Shown one piece after another: positions 29,901-41,436 of a stretch of DNA of 64,000 bases. Every line of letters begins with the position of its first letter. Position 1 is the first letter of the stretch. Position numbers and translations under genes: made by a program. Where the stretch lies: the NCBI RefSeq assembly GCF_000350225.1, contig NW_005178610.1:62001-126000 (forward strand). Reading direction: 5' to 3'. This DNA is from Chondrus crispus (taxonomy: Eukaryota > Rhodophyta > Florideophyceae > Gigartinales > Gigartinaceae). The notes beneath the pieces are model-generated. The model saw nothing but the letters and a program-made list of their open reading frames with translations, searched no databases and was not told the DNA's origin.

Positions 29901-31615
29901 GACACATTATCAATAAGGTACATCGGTGGGCTCTCTATCTCTACAGATTCATGTATACTATCGAACATGTAGACGGGGATCGGAACATTGCTGCCGACAT
30001 GATGACGCGTTGGTTTGCGGGATATCGTGGAAAGCGCCATATGGTACGCCGAATCAGTAGCACCTTGCAACAGCAGGACCTAGTCCCGTCCCCTCATGAC
30101 GCAGATTTCATGTGGCCAACTGAAGAATCCGTGCGTCAGTCTCAACAACAAGCACTGCCGCATCCTGAGAATTTAACTCTGGGTGCTGATGGGCTTTTGC
30201 GCCGCGACGGGCGCATATGGATTGCCCCTGACAATGTCGAGCTCCAGTTCAAGTTGCTAGTGATTTCGCACTGCGATACAGCTGGGCACAGGGGAATAGA
30301 GTCCACCTTAAGCACCCTTGCGGAGGTGTACATATGGGATGACATGGAATGCGACGTCAAAGAGTTTGTCGCTAGTTGCCTTCATTGCATTGTGGCGAAA
30401 ACCGGCCAACGTATCCCCCGCCCTCTGGCTCTTACGCTACACGGCTCATCCCCAAACGAAGTCTTGCACTTCGACTTCCTCTTCATGGGTGTCGGCACTG
30501 ACGGTCTGAAGTATTCGCTCATTTTGAAGGATGACCTCTCCACCTCTCTATGGATTTGTCCCTGTGTGGCCGCGGACGCAAATACTGCGGCTCAAGAGGT
30601 CGTGCGCTGGATAAGGGTCTTCACTCCGCCCTACTACTGGGTGTCGGACCAGGGATCGCACTTTAAGAACAAGGTGATGGACGCGCTGGCACGACTGCAT
30701 AAAATCAGGCATCAGTTTACTGTAGCCTACTCTCCATGGGTTAATGGGACCGTTGAAGTATGCATGAGGCATGTCCGCGCTGCGTGCACGGCCCTGCTCT
30801 CCGAAACCAAGCTAGGCCCACACGATTGGCCTTTGGTCATCGAGACTGTTATGTCTGCGCTAAATGAGGCCCCTTTAAAGCGTCTAGGGAAAAGGGAAGA
30901 TGGGACTTTCCGCACACCACTCGAAGTCATGACTGGAATTCGTCCGAATCGGTCTACGCTGTCTGTTCAGCGCCCCGACGGCAGTAATCCTCTTACTCTC
31001 GGACAAGTCCGTGTACGACAGCTCATCAATATCTCGTTACTCCAACATTCTATTGATGCGATACACAAGGACGTCAATCACAAGGTCACACGGAATAGAG
31101 AGCGTCAGATACAGCATCATAACAAGAGAACAAACTTGATCGTGCCAAACTTTGAGGTTGGGGATCTCGTGGTTGTCAGGCGCGCACAGGACCGTGGGCA
31201 CAAGCTCACCTTTCGCTGGACAGGTCCGCGCCGCATCACGCGCGTTATTAGTGACATGGTTTACGAGGTATCTACCTTGTCCGGCGGTCCTGTAGAGATT
31301 GTGCATGCAAGTCGCTTGCTCAAGTATCGCGCCGCCCTCGACGGTGCTACAGTCTCTGAGAAGCTATTGAAGCAGGCTGAGCACCTCGAGACCCGATTTG
31401 AAATGGTGGATAAGTTGTTGGATATCGGCGAGGTCAATGATGGAATTTTCGTGCAGGTGCAGTGGCTGGGGCAGCCGGATCGTACCGACTGGACTTGGCA
31501 GCCTCTACAAGAGCTCTTCACAGATATTCCTGACCGCGTTTCAACCTTTCTCCGCACTTGCGACAATACGAAAGTCGCTGCAAAGGCACTTTCTCAACTC
31601 GGCATCTCGGATTGA
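26969..31615 (+). pseudogene. E2 Gag-Pol coding region (about one break)
   Basis: Gag starts at the ATG at 26969 (MSPTTRSGAG). Its HPVLRSVDPQK segment is shared with E3. A Cys/His cluster (CLNADCKKKGVRHKGG) replaces a standard CCHC knuckle. A retropepsin-like ADGGSGINLM follows, then RT with the active site as WLDDF, RNase H (YTDASDEHW), the integrase HHCC finger (HCDTAGH...CLHC), the DDE core (SDQGSHF) and a chromodomain-like tail (VQVQWLGQPDRTDWTW). The RT type, YxDD replaced by WLDDF, and the tail resemble Gypsy families known from oomycetes and other protists. Confidence 0.85.
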
Positions 31616-31653
31616 TGCAACCAACCGACTTCGTGCTTGCTTGCATTGGGCAG

Positions 31654-31889
31654 TGTGGATGCTGGTTGCCATAAATGGCAACATCTTCTGTTGCGGAAAG
31701 AAGAGTTCTACTGTACCCATAAGCGGAGTTATGTCGTGTTGTGTTTTACTGCGTGTGCTACCGAGGCTAGCTCGTTAGCACTTCGTTTACTACATAAACA
31801 CTCTTGCCTCCCCGTCTCGACAGAGGGAAGCAGAGGTCGTTGAGTCATCATCTTTCAATTTCCGCCGGCGCGGAGGTACACTGTCTACA
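31654..31889 (+). repeat. 3' LTR of E2
   Basis: 236-bp partner of 26645-26880 with six differences seen. The target duplication AGTT follows at 31890-31893, where Copia sequence resumes. Confidence 0.93.
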
Positions 31890-33679
31890 AGTTACATCAA
31901 CACTTCTTCCATCCATCAGCTCGGAAACTCTCTATAATCTGCTCAAGCGAATCGACCCCTCTCAGACTACTAATGACCCACTCAAGGTTTTGGACGACAT
32001 CTCCGCTTCATGCCGCTCGTGTACAGTACACTCAGCCGGCCCGCATCGTTTTCGGGTTTCGTTTCCCTCAGACAAATGCGTCTTCAACCACGAGCTAGCT
32101 TTAGACCTCATGTGGTTGGATGTAAAACCAGCTCTACACGTCGTCGACATCCACACCCACTTCTCGTCCGCAATCTTTCTCCGCGGCAAGTCTACTCAGA
32201 ATGTCTGGTACGCATTTATCGTCTGCTGGGCCTCGATGTACCCAGGTTATCCGGACAAGTTCCGCGTCGACTAGGAAAGCATCATCAAAGGTCTAAATTG
32301 GAAGCAGTTGTCCACCGATGCTGGCATTGAAGTGAAGCTATCAGGTATCGAATCCCACAACACGCTCGGAGTCGGCGAGCGCTATCACGCACCTCTGCGT
32401 CGTATCTACCACAAAGTGCGGGAAGATCTTCCCTCCATCAACCCAGACCTACCGCTAAAGCTCAGCGTTAAAGCCATAAACGATACCCAGGGCCCCGAGG
32501 GTCTTGCCCCGTCTCTACTCGTTTTTGGACCCCTCCCGCGTTATCCTCTCACGACAACGACGCTCCTATCCCATGTGGACCGAATGGAAGCCATGGAATT
32601 CGCCCGTCTGGAGATGTCCAACGTCACCTCCCATCTATGCATCCAACGCGCTCTAAGTTCTAAACTACCGCCTGCTACTCATTACCTCGTTAATCCCGGA
32701 GATGCAGTTTACGTTCACCATGAGGTGCGCGACAAGAAATGGTGCGGTCCCTACATCGACCAGCGCGTCTTCGACGAGCAGGTTTTCGTAGACCGCGACG
32801 GAAAGGAAGCACAGTACGGCCTTGACCACATTCTCCCTGTCGATCGCGCAACCGGCAGCGATATCATCAATCACGTCTACAGCTGCCTCCCTCGTCGCCA
32901 CCCACGCCGCCCTCCCAGGTCTTCCTCACCGAAGTCCTGAAACCGTGAGACCGCCGGGGCAATGATGCCCGCTTCGATAAAGCCAAGGAGAAGGAAATTC
33001 TCGGCCTTATCGAAAAAGGCACTTACGACGTTGTACTCTGTGAGGATATCCCGACAGACGCCAACATCCTCGGTGGCCGCTTCGTATTAGCAATCAAGAA
33101 TCGCCACACGGACGAAGAAGTCTTCAAGGCTCGCTTCGTCGTGCAAGGTCACTTGGATAAGGAAAAGCACAGAATGGTGCACAACAGCACCAACCTACGC
33201 CAATCCTCCATCCGGACCCTCACTGCCCTCGCCGCTATTTTCGGTTTTCGAGTCTGGTCTCAGGATGTGGCCCACGCTTACCTTCAGTCGGCCGACAAAC
33301 TCCTACGGGACGTCTACGTACGCCCACAAAAGAATTTCGCCTTCGTCGGGACCAACTATTCAAGCTTTTAAAACCACTCTACGGTTTGACAGATGCGGGA
33401 GACTATTGGGACGTCACAATGACGCGCCATCATACGTCGATGATGGCCTTCATGCCGGTGATGCCGACTTTCTCACGCCGTATGATAAAACCCAACAGAA
33501 GTTTCAATCGCACCCTCGAGAGATAGACAACTTTACTTTCGCAGGCATACAGGTATAATCTACTCCAGCTGATATCCGTCTCCACCAAGAGACCTACGCT
33601 ATGTCCATCAAGCCCCTCCCTCGCGAATGTTCATTTCGCGATATTCGCTCTTGTCGGCAGAAACTCCAGTGGCTGGTAC

Positions 33680-34019
33680 TGTAGACAGTTACACTGCCAC
33701 AAATCGACACCAGTGACTTGCGCACGACAGAAGGCGAAACGCAAGTCACTGACAGGAGAAAAAGATAAATTCACCGACACAAGCCGAGACACAAACCGAG
33801 AGGAAACGAAGCGAAACACTGGCAGCAGCGAAATCAGCTTCGAGCAACCAAAGCCTTCAGACTATAAGTAGCTAACTTGTAGGAGTAGAACGAGATATAG
33901 GGCCGAACTCAGAAGTAAACTCTCCTCTCAACACCAGTGGCCGACCACCCGAGTTCGACCACTACCCGGACGCTGTCCGTACCTCCGCACCCCTACCTTT
34001 CAGGGTACAGTTGTCTCCA
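33680..34019 (+). repeat. 5' LTR of E3
   Basis: 340 bp. A TATA-like ACTATAAGTAG lies at about 33859-33869. GAAATTTCTG follows the LTR. Confidence 0.93.
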
Positions 34020-34154
34020 GAAATTTCTGGCCGGCCGAAAGACGTTTTGTACTCTGTCTATGGGGCTGGAAACACGCGCTAAGCACTACCGAACCTCCCC
34101 GCAACGCTTTCATGCGCAATCGCGTTCGCCTGAAAGTTCGCTGCCGTGTACGAT

Positions 34155-37100
34155 GGTCAATGAACCCGCTGATGGCACAAGCGGTGCTGTGACCGTGTTC
34201 CAACCAATCTCGCATCCTGTCCTGCGTAGCCTCGACCCAGTGAAGGTGAGCGTTTTATCGAGGAGCGCGAGCGCTACGACTTGACTGTTGTGGAGAGGAA
34301 AGCCGAACTGCCGACCCTTACAGCCGCCCCCTATACAGCATGCATCGACCGAGCCCTGTTACGCAACATGCACTTCCTCGGAGAGTTCAATATTATTGCC
34401 CGGGATGTCTCGGCAGAGAACTTGACTTCCGAACAAATTAAGGCGTTCATCCACGGTCTTGTCAAGAAGCCATTGACTGGTTACGATCCCAGGGCAATCG
34501 ACGACGCCCTGAAGGACCTATCAATGCCAAACAGCATATCTGACGCACAAGCGCGGGTCCTGCACTTTGCCAACGACTTCTTTGAGCGGCTGGAGGCGAT
34601 TGGGCATGGCGCGTTTAAGGCCACAAACAAAGAGAAGACTGTTGAACTCATGTGCGACCACGTGACGCCTTACCGGCTTCGTGAAGTAATGTCCCGCAAA
34701 CTTGAGTTCGATAAATCGCTCAGAGAGGATGTGAAGGGATTTGTTAAGGCCCTGGTGGTTGAAGCACCATCATGCCAAACCTACTTTGTTCAGAACAAAC
34801 ATCATCGCGACTGTGGGCGCACAAATGATTCGAAGTCAAGCGCTAATAGCACGACTAAAGGCGACCACACTATCTTGAAGAAAAAAGAGAAGGATCCGGC
34901 AGTCTGCCTTTTACCGGTGCACAAGGCCAAGGGAATTAAACACTGGCTAAAGGACTGCCCGGACTGTACCGAAGAAAAACGCAAGAAACTTCGAGAAGAA
35001 TATAAGAACTCGAAGAAAAGCAGCAAGAACGACGGAAGTGCCAGGCGTGTAGAGACAAATCCTGGTGAAGGCCCAAGTAGTGTGGTCTTTAGTGCTACCT
35101 TCGGAGACCGCCATCGGGACATCGTAATGGCCGATATTGGGGCCGACGTAAACCTAATGGACGCCAAGACACTTCACAAAATCGAAGCTGCTGGTTGCGA
35201 CGTCAACATCAACACTCTCCCACACCCACTTCGCCTCAATATGGCTGCAAGCACTTCGGCATCTGGTGAATCTGCTATAATTGAGTGCGACCGAACTGCG
35301 GTCCTCACCCTTGAGTTACATGTGCGGCACGGCTCTACACTTGTGTTGCGTAACCTACGCTGGGTTGTCACGAAGCAACATGTTGGTGAATCCCTCCTCG
35401 GCCGCCCTACACTGGAAGCTCTCGGACTTAACTGTGTCGATATCCTCGCAAGTGCCGCCGATCGCCTTAATGGAGAAACCGATCTGAGCTCTTTGCATGC
35501 CGACATTATCAATACAACCGAAGGAAAAGTCTCTAGATTGTCGCATGAAGCGGTGTTTCACAGTGACAAGGGCGTCGATGACTTCGCCGAAGACGAGGAA
35601 TGGCTTGATATGGGTGATGACCAACCGGAGGAAAGAGCATCCGCGCGACAAGCCCTATTCAACAAAGCTGTCACAAATGGGATCTCAGGTGAAGGAGCGA
35701 CAGAGCTGCACAACATTCTAACTGAGTTTGACGACGTCCTGCGTATCATACTTGGACCGGGACCCCCGGCGGATGTCGAGCCTATGACCATCGATCTCAT
35801 CGATAATGCAAAACCTGTCCAAGCGCGAACACGCAGATACCCTCCGGACAAACGCAAATTCCTCGAGAGGTACACAGGCAAGCTTCTCGAGTACGGTTTC
35901 CTCAAGACCACCAACAACGCTGAATGGATAGCTGCGCTACTCATCGTGCCTAAGGCACCCCTGGCTAACTTCCGCCTAACCGTCGATCTACGTCCGGTCA
36001 ACGCCGCTACAAAGCCCATGGTCTGGCCGATGCCCAACCTGGACGCTGAGATATCCGACATGCATGGCAGCAAGTACTTCGCTTCCATCAATTTTGTCAG
36101 CGGCTATTGGCAGCTGCCCATGGCCGAAGAATCGCAGCCTCTACATGCGTTCATGACCAACAATGCTGTTGTACAAGCAACCCGGACATTACAAGGTGGC
36201 CGTAATAGCGGTGCTAACTTTCAGGGCAAAGTTGAACCTTTATTCTGCGAACTTCGTACTTCGCTCAAGGCTTGGCTCGACGACTTTGCCCTACACCACG
36301 AAACAGAATCAGGATTGCTACAAGTAGTCCGCAAGTTTTCCCATATATGCCGAAAGCGTAACTTGAAGGTGTCCATGACTAAGTCTCACCTGTTCTCGAA
36401 AGAACTCAAGTGGTGCGGGCGGATTATTACGGGCGACGGTACACGGTATGATCCTCGAAAGTTTGACGGACTGCGCAATTGCCGTTCGCCTATCACCGCG
36501 GCAGAACTTTGTGAGTATGTACACTGCGCGGCATGGGTGTCACAAGGCATTCCAGATTTTGCCAAACGAGTCTCACCTCTCCGTGCTCTGCTCGAAGCAG
36601 CATACAAAAAGAGCGGTAAGAGAACAAAGAGGTCGATTTCCAAGATCACTCTAGAATCTATCGGCTGGCAGGAAGATCATGAAACTGCGTTCCGCGACAT
36701 ACAAGCCCAACTCCGCGAACAAGTCGAATTGTCGCATCGCGATCCTTCGAAGAAACTCTGTGTCTATACTGACGCAAGTGAAGCATACTGGGCCGCTGTC
36801 GTAACACAATGCGAACCAGCAGAACTCCTGAAGCCAGTGTCGGACCAAACCCACTCGCCACTTGCATTTCTCTCCGGTGAGTTCAAGGGGCTGCAAATTG
36901 GCTGGACTATTTACGAAAAAGAAGGGTTCGCTATCGCCGAAACATTCCACCGTCTGGACTACATGCTTATGTGTGAACCAGACACACGTGTCTTTACCGA
37001 TCACCGTAATCTCCTGTTCGTCTTCGCTCCATCTACTCTCGAACCAAGCCTTGGTAGACACAAAGTACTCAAAGTCCTACGCTGGGCCGTTTTTTTGTCA

Positions 37101-38783
37101 CAGTTCATGTACCGTATCGAACATATCGATGGCGAGGCAAACGTAATGGCAGACATCATGCCGCGCTGGCTCCGCGGCTATCGAAACCCAAACAAAGCGA
37201 TCAAACGCGTTGCACACATCCTACAGCAATACGATGTTGTGCCCTCATCCGCCGACCCCGACTTCGACTGGCCTAACATGAAGCAGATCTGCAAGTACCA
37301 AGATGAAAACTCTTCAACGCGCCCGATGGAAGCAAACATTGACGCCCATGGTGTTTATTGTATCAAGGGCAGAAAATGGATTCCCGATCAAGCTGACGAA
37401 CTCCAGCTACGACTTCTTATCGTCGCGCATTGTGGTACCTCAGGTCATCGCGGTGCCGAAGCAACTGCAGACGTCCTCCGCGAAGAATTCAATTGGTCTA
37501 CAATGGAAAGTGACTCTCGTGCATTCGTGTCTGACTGTATCCATTGCGTCATGGCTAAGACCGGCGACAGAATCCCTCGTCCTTTCGCATCCACACTTCA
37601 TGCAACGAGACCCAATGAAGTCGTGCATTTCGACTACTTGTACATGGGGCCGAGCTCTTCAGGTGAAAAGTACATACTGGTTATCAAAGACGATCTCAGC
37701 AGCTACCTCTGGCTCTTACCAACTACAAACGCCAACGCAGGGTTCGCAGCAAAATCATTGGCTCGGTGGATCCGAACATTCACCGCCATGATCGTTTGGG
37801 TGAGTGACCGGGGTACCCATTTCAAGAACGAAGTCATGACCCTACTGGCGGAAGACTACCGCATTACGCAAACTTTTACGACGGCATACTCCCCGTGGTC
37901 AAACGGAACCGTTGAAGCCGCCAATAGAAACGTCATGGCAGCTTGTCGCTCTCTTACTACCGAACTAAAGCTTGGCCCGCATGACTGGCCCGAACTGGTG
38001 CCTATTTTGGAGTCCATCATCAATGAATCCCCAACCACTAGGCTCGGTAAACGACCTGATGGTGTATCCTACTCACCGCTCGAAGTCATGACCGGCATAC
38101 CCCCTCGCCGTGAGCTACTCCGCGGCAACCATTTGCGAAATGGCAGGGTCGAACGTCTCGCCCTCGACCGCATCCGTGCCCAACAAGTGACTTCTATATC
38201 AAAGCTACAATGTACCCTTCACGCCATGCACAAGGTGGTGAACAACGCTGTGTCAAAAAACCGAGCTCGACAGCTACGCTTTCACAACATGCGCACCAAC
38301 ATCATTGAACCAAACTTTTCCCCGGGTGATTTCGTCTTAGTACGCCGAGGGCAGAACAAAGGGCATAAGATGAACTTCCGCTGGATGGGGCCGCGTCGAA
38401 TTCTCGAACCCGTGAGCGAACTAGTCTACAAAGTGGCCAAGCTCGACGGTTCTTCTGTTGAGCAAGTGCACGCCGCGAGATTACGCCTCTACCGCTCTAG
38501 CCACGAAAACAAGCCAGTATCTTCGGAACTCATGGAACTAGCCGAAAGGACGGAAGCTGTGTACGAACTCATTGAACGGGTTGTCGATATTGGTGAGGAT
38601 AGCCATGGGATCCACTTACGAGTCCAATGGCTTGGCCTCCCGGACGAGCGCGATTGGACCTGGGTTCCCCTCATGACAATGAATGAAGACGCCCCCGCTA
38701 TGCTCTCAGAATTTCTCTCTACTTTCAAGCGCAAAAAGAGCTTGATGACAAAGGCAAAGCAGTGTATCCTCCAAAACAAGTGA
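34155..38783 (+). pseudogene. E3 Gag-Pol coding region (about one break)
   Basis: The order is as in E2: a Gag with HPVLRSLDP, a Cys/His cluster (GIKHWLKDCPDC), a protease-like ADIGADVNLM, RT with AWLDDF, RNase H (YTDASEAYW), the integrase finger and core (HCGTSGH, CIHC, SDRGTHF), and a chromodomain-like tail (VQWLGLPDERDWTW). The long 1500-codon frame 34281-38783 covers nearly all of it. E3 and E2 are clearly separate families of one clade, since they share domain order and many motifs but not LTR sequence. Confidence 0.88.
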
Positions 38784-38814
38784 CCTCACTACTTCGTCGC
38801 AAGCTCAGGGGCCG

Positions 38815-39154
38815 TGTAGACAGTTACACTGCCACAAATCGACACCAGTGACTTGCGCACGACAGAAGGCGAAACGCAAGTCACTGACAGGAGAAAAAGA
38901 TAAATTCACCGACACAAGCCGAGACACAAACCGAGAGGAAACGAAGCGAAACACTGGCAGCAGCGAAATCAGCTTCGAGCAACCAAAGCCTTCAGACTAT
39001 AAGTAGCTAACTTGTAGGAGTAGAACGAGATATAGGGCCGAACTCAGAAGTAAACTCTCCTCTCAACACCAGTGGCCGACCACCCGAGTTCGACCACTAC
39101 CCGGACGCTGTCCGTACCTCCGCACCCCTACCTTTCAGGGTACAGTTGTCTCCA
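38815..39154 (+). repeat. 3' LTR of E3
   Basis: 340 bp, identical to the 5' LTR as far as I can see; followed by the GTAC duplication and then by Copia RNase H sequence. Confidence 0.93.
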
Positions 39155-39861
39155 GTACACACCCGCCCGGATATTGCGTGCGGCGTTAATATGACAACGC
39201 AGGTCACCGAACCCTCTTTCGCTCATCGACACGTCGACGTTATCAACAAGATTGTCCGACACGTCCATCAGACCCCTACACGCGGCCTCGTGCAGCGCAA
39301 ACTAGATCCGGACACCCTCTATCTCCGAGTCTACCCCGATGATTCGTTCGCCGATAACGAGGACCTCTCCACGCAATTGGGTTATCTCGTATTACTCTGC
39401 GACGCTCACAGTCACTGCAACGTATTACACTACAGCAGTCACAAGAGTAGGAGAGTGTTCAGGTCAGTTATGGGAGGCGAATTCTACGCATTAGCTGATG
39501 GAATGTATTTAGCGTTAACACTATGTCCCGATTTGGAGCAGATCGCGAACAAGGTTCTATCGTTAAAGATGTTTACTGACTCTCTCAGCTTCTTCGATGT
39601 AGTTACGAAGAACACAACCACCACGGAAAAACGCCTGATGATCGACGTCCACGCTGTCCGTGAGTCGTACGAGCGAATGGAAATCAGCGACGTCGCCTGG
39701 ATACCATCTACATCTAATCCCGCGGACGCACTGACCAAGCTCCAGCCCAAAGCTGTATTAGACCGCATCCTCGACGAAGGTATCGTCGAGAATGACGAAA
39801 CAATGGATCCCTCTCACCCAACCGCAAAGTGACGCAACTTTCACTTCTTTAAAAGGGGGAC

Positions 39862-40228
39862 TGTAGAGGATACCCGGACACGGCAACCGAAAAGGATACC
39901 CCGGACACGGGGGACAAGAGTGACACGGAGGACAAGTGTACAGGTTAGTAAAAGGTCGCGTCCTTTAATACTTTAGTGTCGGTGGGAATCCATAGAAGAT
40001 AGAACAGTAGTTAACCGCAGCTCCTCCACTCTGTGGAGAGAGAGACAGAGGTAGAGATGTCTCGAGAGGTTTCATCCACAAGGTAAAGGCAATCGCCACT
40101 GCAACACCTTGGACGCTCTCACCTTTGGCTCGGCGTTTAGCCCGTCTCGACTCCCGGGGTCGAAACGTTGAGCTCCTGCCAATCGGCAAAGCCAATCGGC
40201 ACACTACAAGTGTGTTTCCACCACATTA
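39862..40228 (+). repeat. Probable 3' LTR of Copia C1 and a 33-bp inverted repeat arm
   Basis: The LTR start is inferred from the purine tract and TGTAGAGGAT; the end is not defined because no partner LTR exists in the window. Bases 40093-40125 are the exact reverse complement of 40232-40264. Confidence 0.45.
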
Positions 40229-40430
40229 ATGAAGGTGAGAGCGTCCAAGGTGTTGCAGTGGCGACGAGTGATAGGTAACTTCCAGCCTTGGGCTCGACTG
40301 TGTAGAACGTTGTCTACATCGTCAGCGACTAACTTTTCGCGGTCCAGGACGTCAATACCCAGGAGGAGGGGTATCGACGCATCTAAAACGTCAGCGAATG
40401 CAACCCGATGTTGGATGCTTCAGTTGGAAG
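40229..40430 (-). mobile_element. Copia protease fragment in reverse orientation
   Basis: On the minus strand, about 40265-40395 closely matches the Copia C1 protease segment at about 26440-26575 (DASIPLLLGIDVLDREKL). Only a short piece is present, so it is a fossil. Confidence 0.75.
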
Positions 40431-40690
40431 CTGAAGACTGTAGCCGATAGAGCCGATGGATACTTAAGGTAGCTTTGTTCTAGACGGTGTAGTTTGTAGA
40501 CACAGAAGGTCAACATTTACATCAGCTTTAAGGTTCAGAAGGAACAACACAACGGCGGCAATGCCTCAACCATTAGCAGGCTCAACATGATGCTTTGACA
40601 TCTCATGATGCTTTGACATCTTTGGCGCAAGCCTTGAGTCCTGCTGTTGCTAGAACATGGTCTTCTCGAAGTGTTCCACAACACTTACGA

Positions 40691-40841
40691 ATGTAGAAAC
40701 ACTGTACTCGCCAAATAAATTGACCCTTTATTGTAGCTGGTTTCTTGACCCAAGTGGCTTTCCCAAGATCAAGCTCACAAGGGTCAAGAAACCAGCTACA
40801 ATAAAGGGTCAATTTATTTGGCGAGTACAGTGTTTCTACAT
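40691..40841. repeat. Perfect 61-bp inverted repeat with a 29-base spacer
   Basis: Arms 40691-40751 and 40781-40841 are exact reverse complements; the spacer is 40752-40780. Pairing stops sharply on both sides. Two copies of ATGATGCTTTGACATCT lie just upstream (40588-40622). The arms contain no recognised gene or transposon end. Confidence 0.95.
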
Positions 40842-41436
40842 GGAATGCTGCAATTTTGCCGGTTTGGAAGGACCAGATCAAATCTGAATTCACGAAATGG
40901 AGGTTTTTGATTGGCTGAGGACAAAGAGAGCGGACTTGTGCAGCATCATTTCCATTTGGAAACCGCCAATTGGCGTCCAGAAGGGTGCATCATGGACCTG
41001 TCATGCCACAGTTCCTTTGAGAGGCCATTTTGTCTCACAAGCCCAAGCCCGCACATTCGATCTAACCTCCGCTTCCAGCGCTGAGCGATGCCTCAAAGAA
41101 GCAGCAAAACTATCCCGCAAAGCTGAGCTACACGCTCAATCTGTCGTTGCCGTACCTGCGAAAGCGCCGTTTACCAAAATGTACATCGATACCTCATCTC
41201 CACACATCCAGCCTTTCACAGGAAGTGGCCTCATCTAACCAATAACTTAATTCACAAAAAAACAGCAACACCGCTCATGACGACGTCTCCGAGTCTCGTC
41301 TCACCATCTCATTCCAGATATCCTTCAGCGCCTCAACTGAGATCGTACTCATTCCATCCACGCGTCCCTCCGGTCCATCTTCCAAGCTCCCATCCTCATT
41401 CAGCAAGCTCGAACTCGTCTCCCTCTCACCTCCCAG
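40842..41436. other. No supported gene
   Basis: A 113-codon plus-strand frame (40897-41238) has no recognisable domain. The region is the 3' flank of the minus-strand gene at 41437-43007. Confidence 0.4.

Larger units (their letters stand above)
26645..31889 (+). mobile_element. Gypsy element E2, inserted in Copia C1
   Basis: LTRs of 236 bp lie at 26645-26880 and 31654-31889 (TGTGGATGCT...CTGTCTACA). I count six differences between them (about 2.5%). A 4-bp target duplication AGTT flanks the element (26641-26644 and 31890-31893). One gag-pol coding region fills the interior. The element looks nearly whole, with about one break. Confidence 0.93.
33680..39154 (+). mobile_element. Gypsy element E3, inserted in Copia C1
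   Basis: LTRs of 340 bp at 33680-34019 and 38815-39154 read identically by eye, so this is the most recent insertion in the window. Ends are TGT...CCA, and the target duplication is GTAC (33676-33679 and 39155-39158). The interior is one gag-pol region related to E2. It looks nearly whole, with about one break. Confidence 0.94.
26165..39861 (+). mobile_element. Copia element C1, split by two Gypsy insertions
   Basis: Copia sequence lies in three blocks. 26165-26640 is the protease region (DIGAQRTVIG). 31890-33675 holds the GAG-preintegrase and integrase regions and the start of the RT. 39159-39830 holds RNase H, with ADIGAD-free Copia signatures such as SNPADALTK. The first gap is filled by Gypsy E2 and the second by Gypsy E3. 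A purine tract at 39851-39860 is followed by TGTAGAGGAT, probably the 3' LTR start. No 5' LTR or gag was found, so the element is 5'-truncated. It is a fossil with several breaks besides the insertions, and older than both E2 and E3. Confidence 0.85.
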
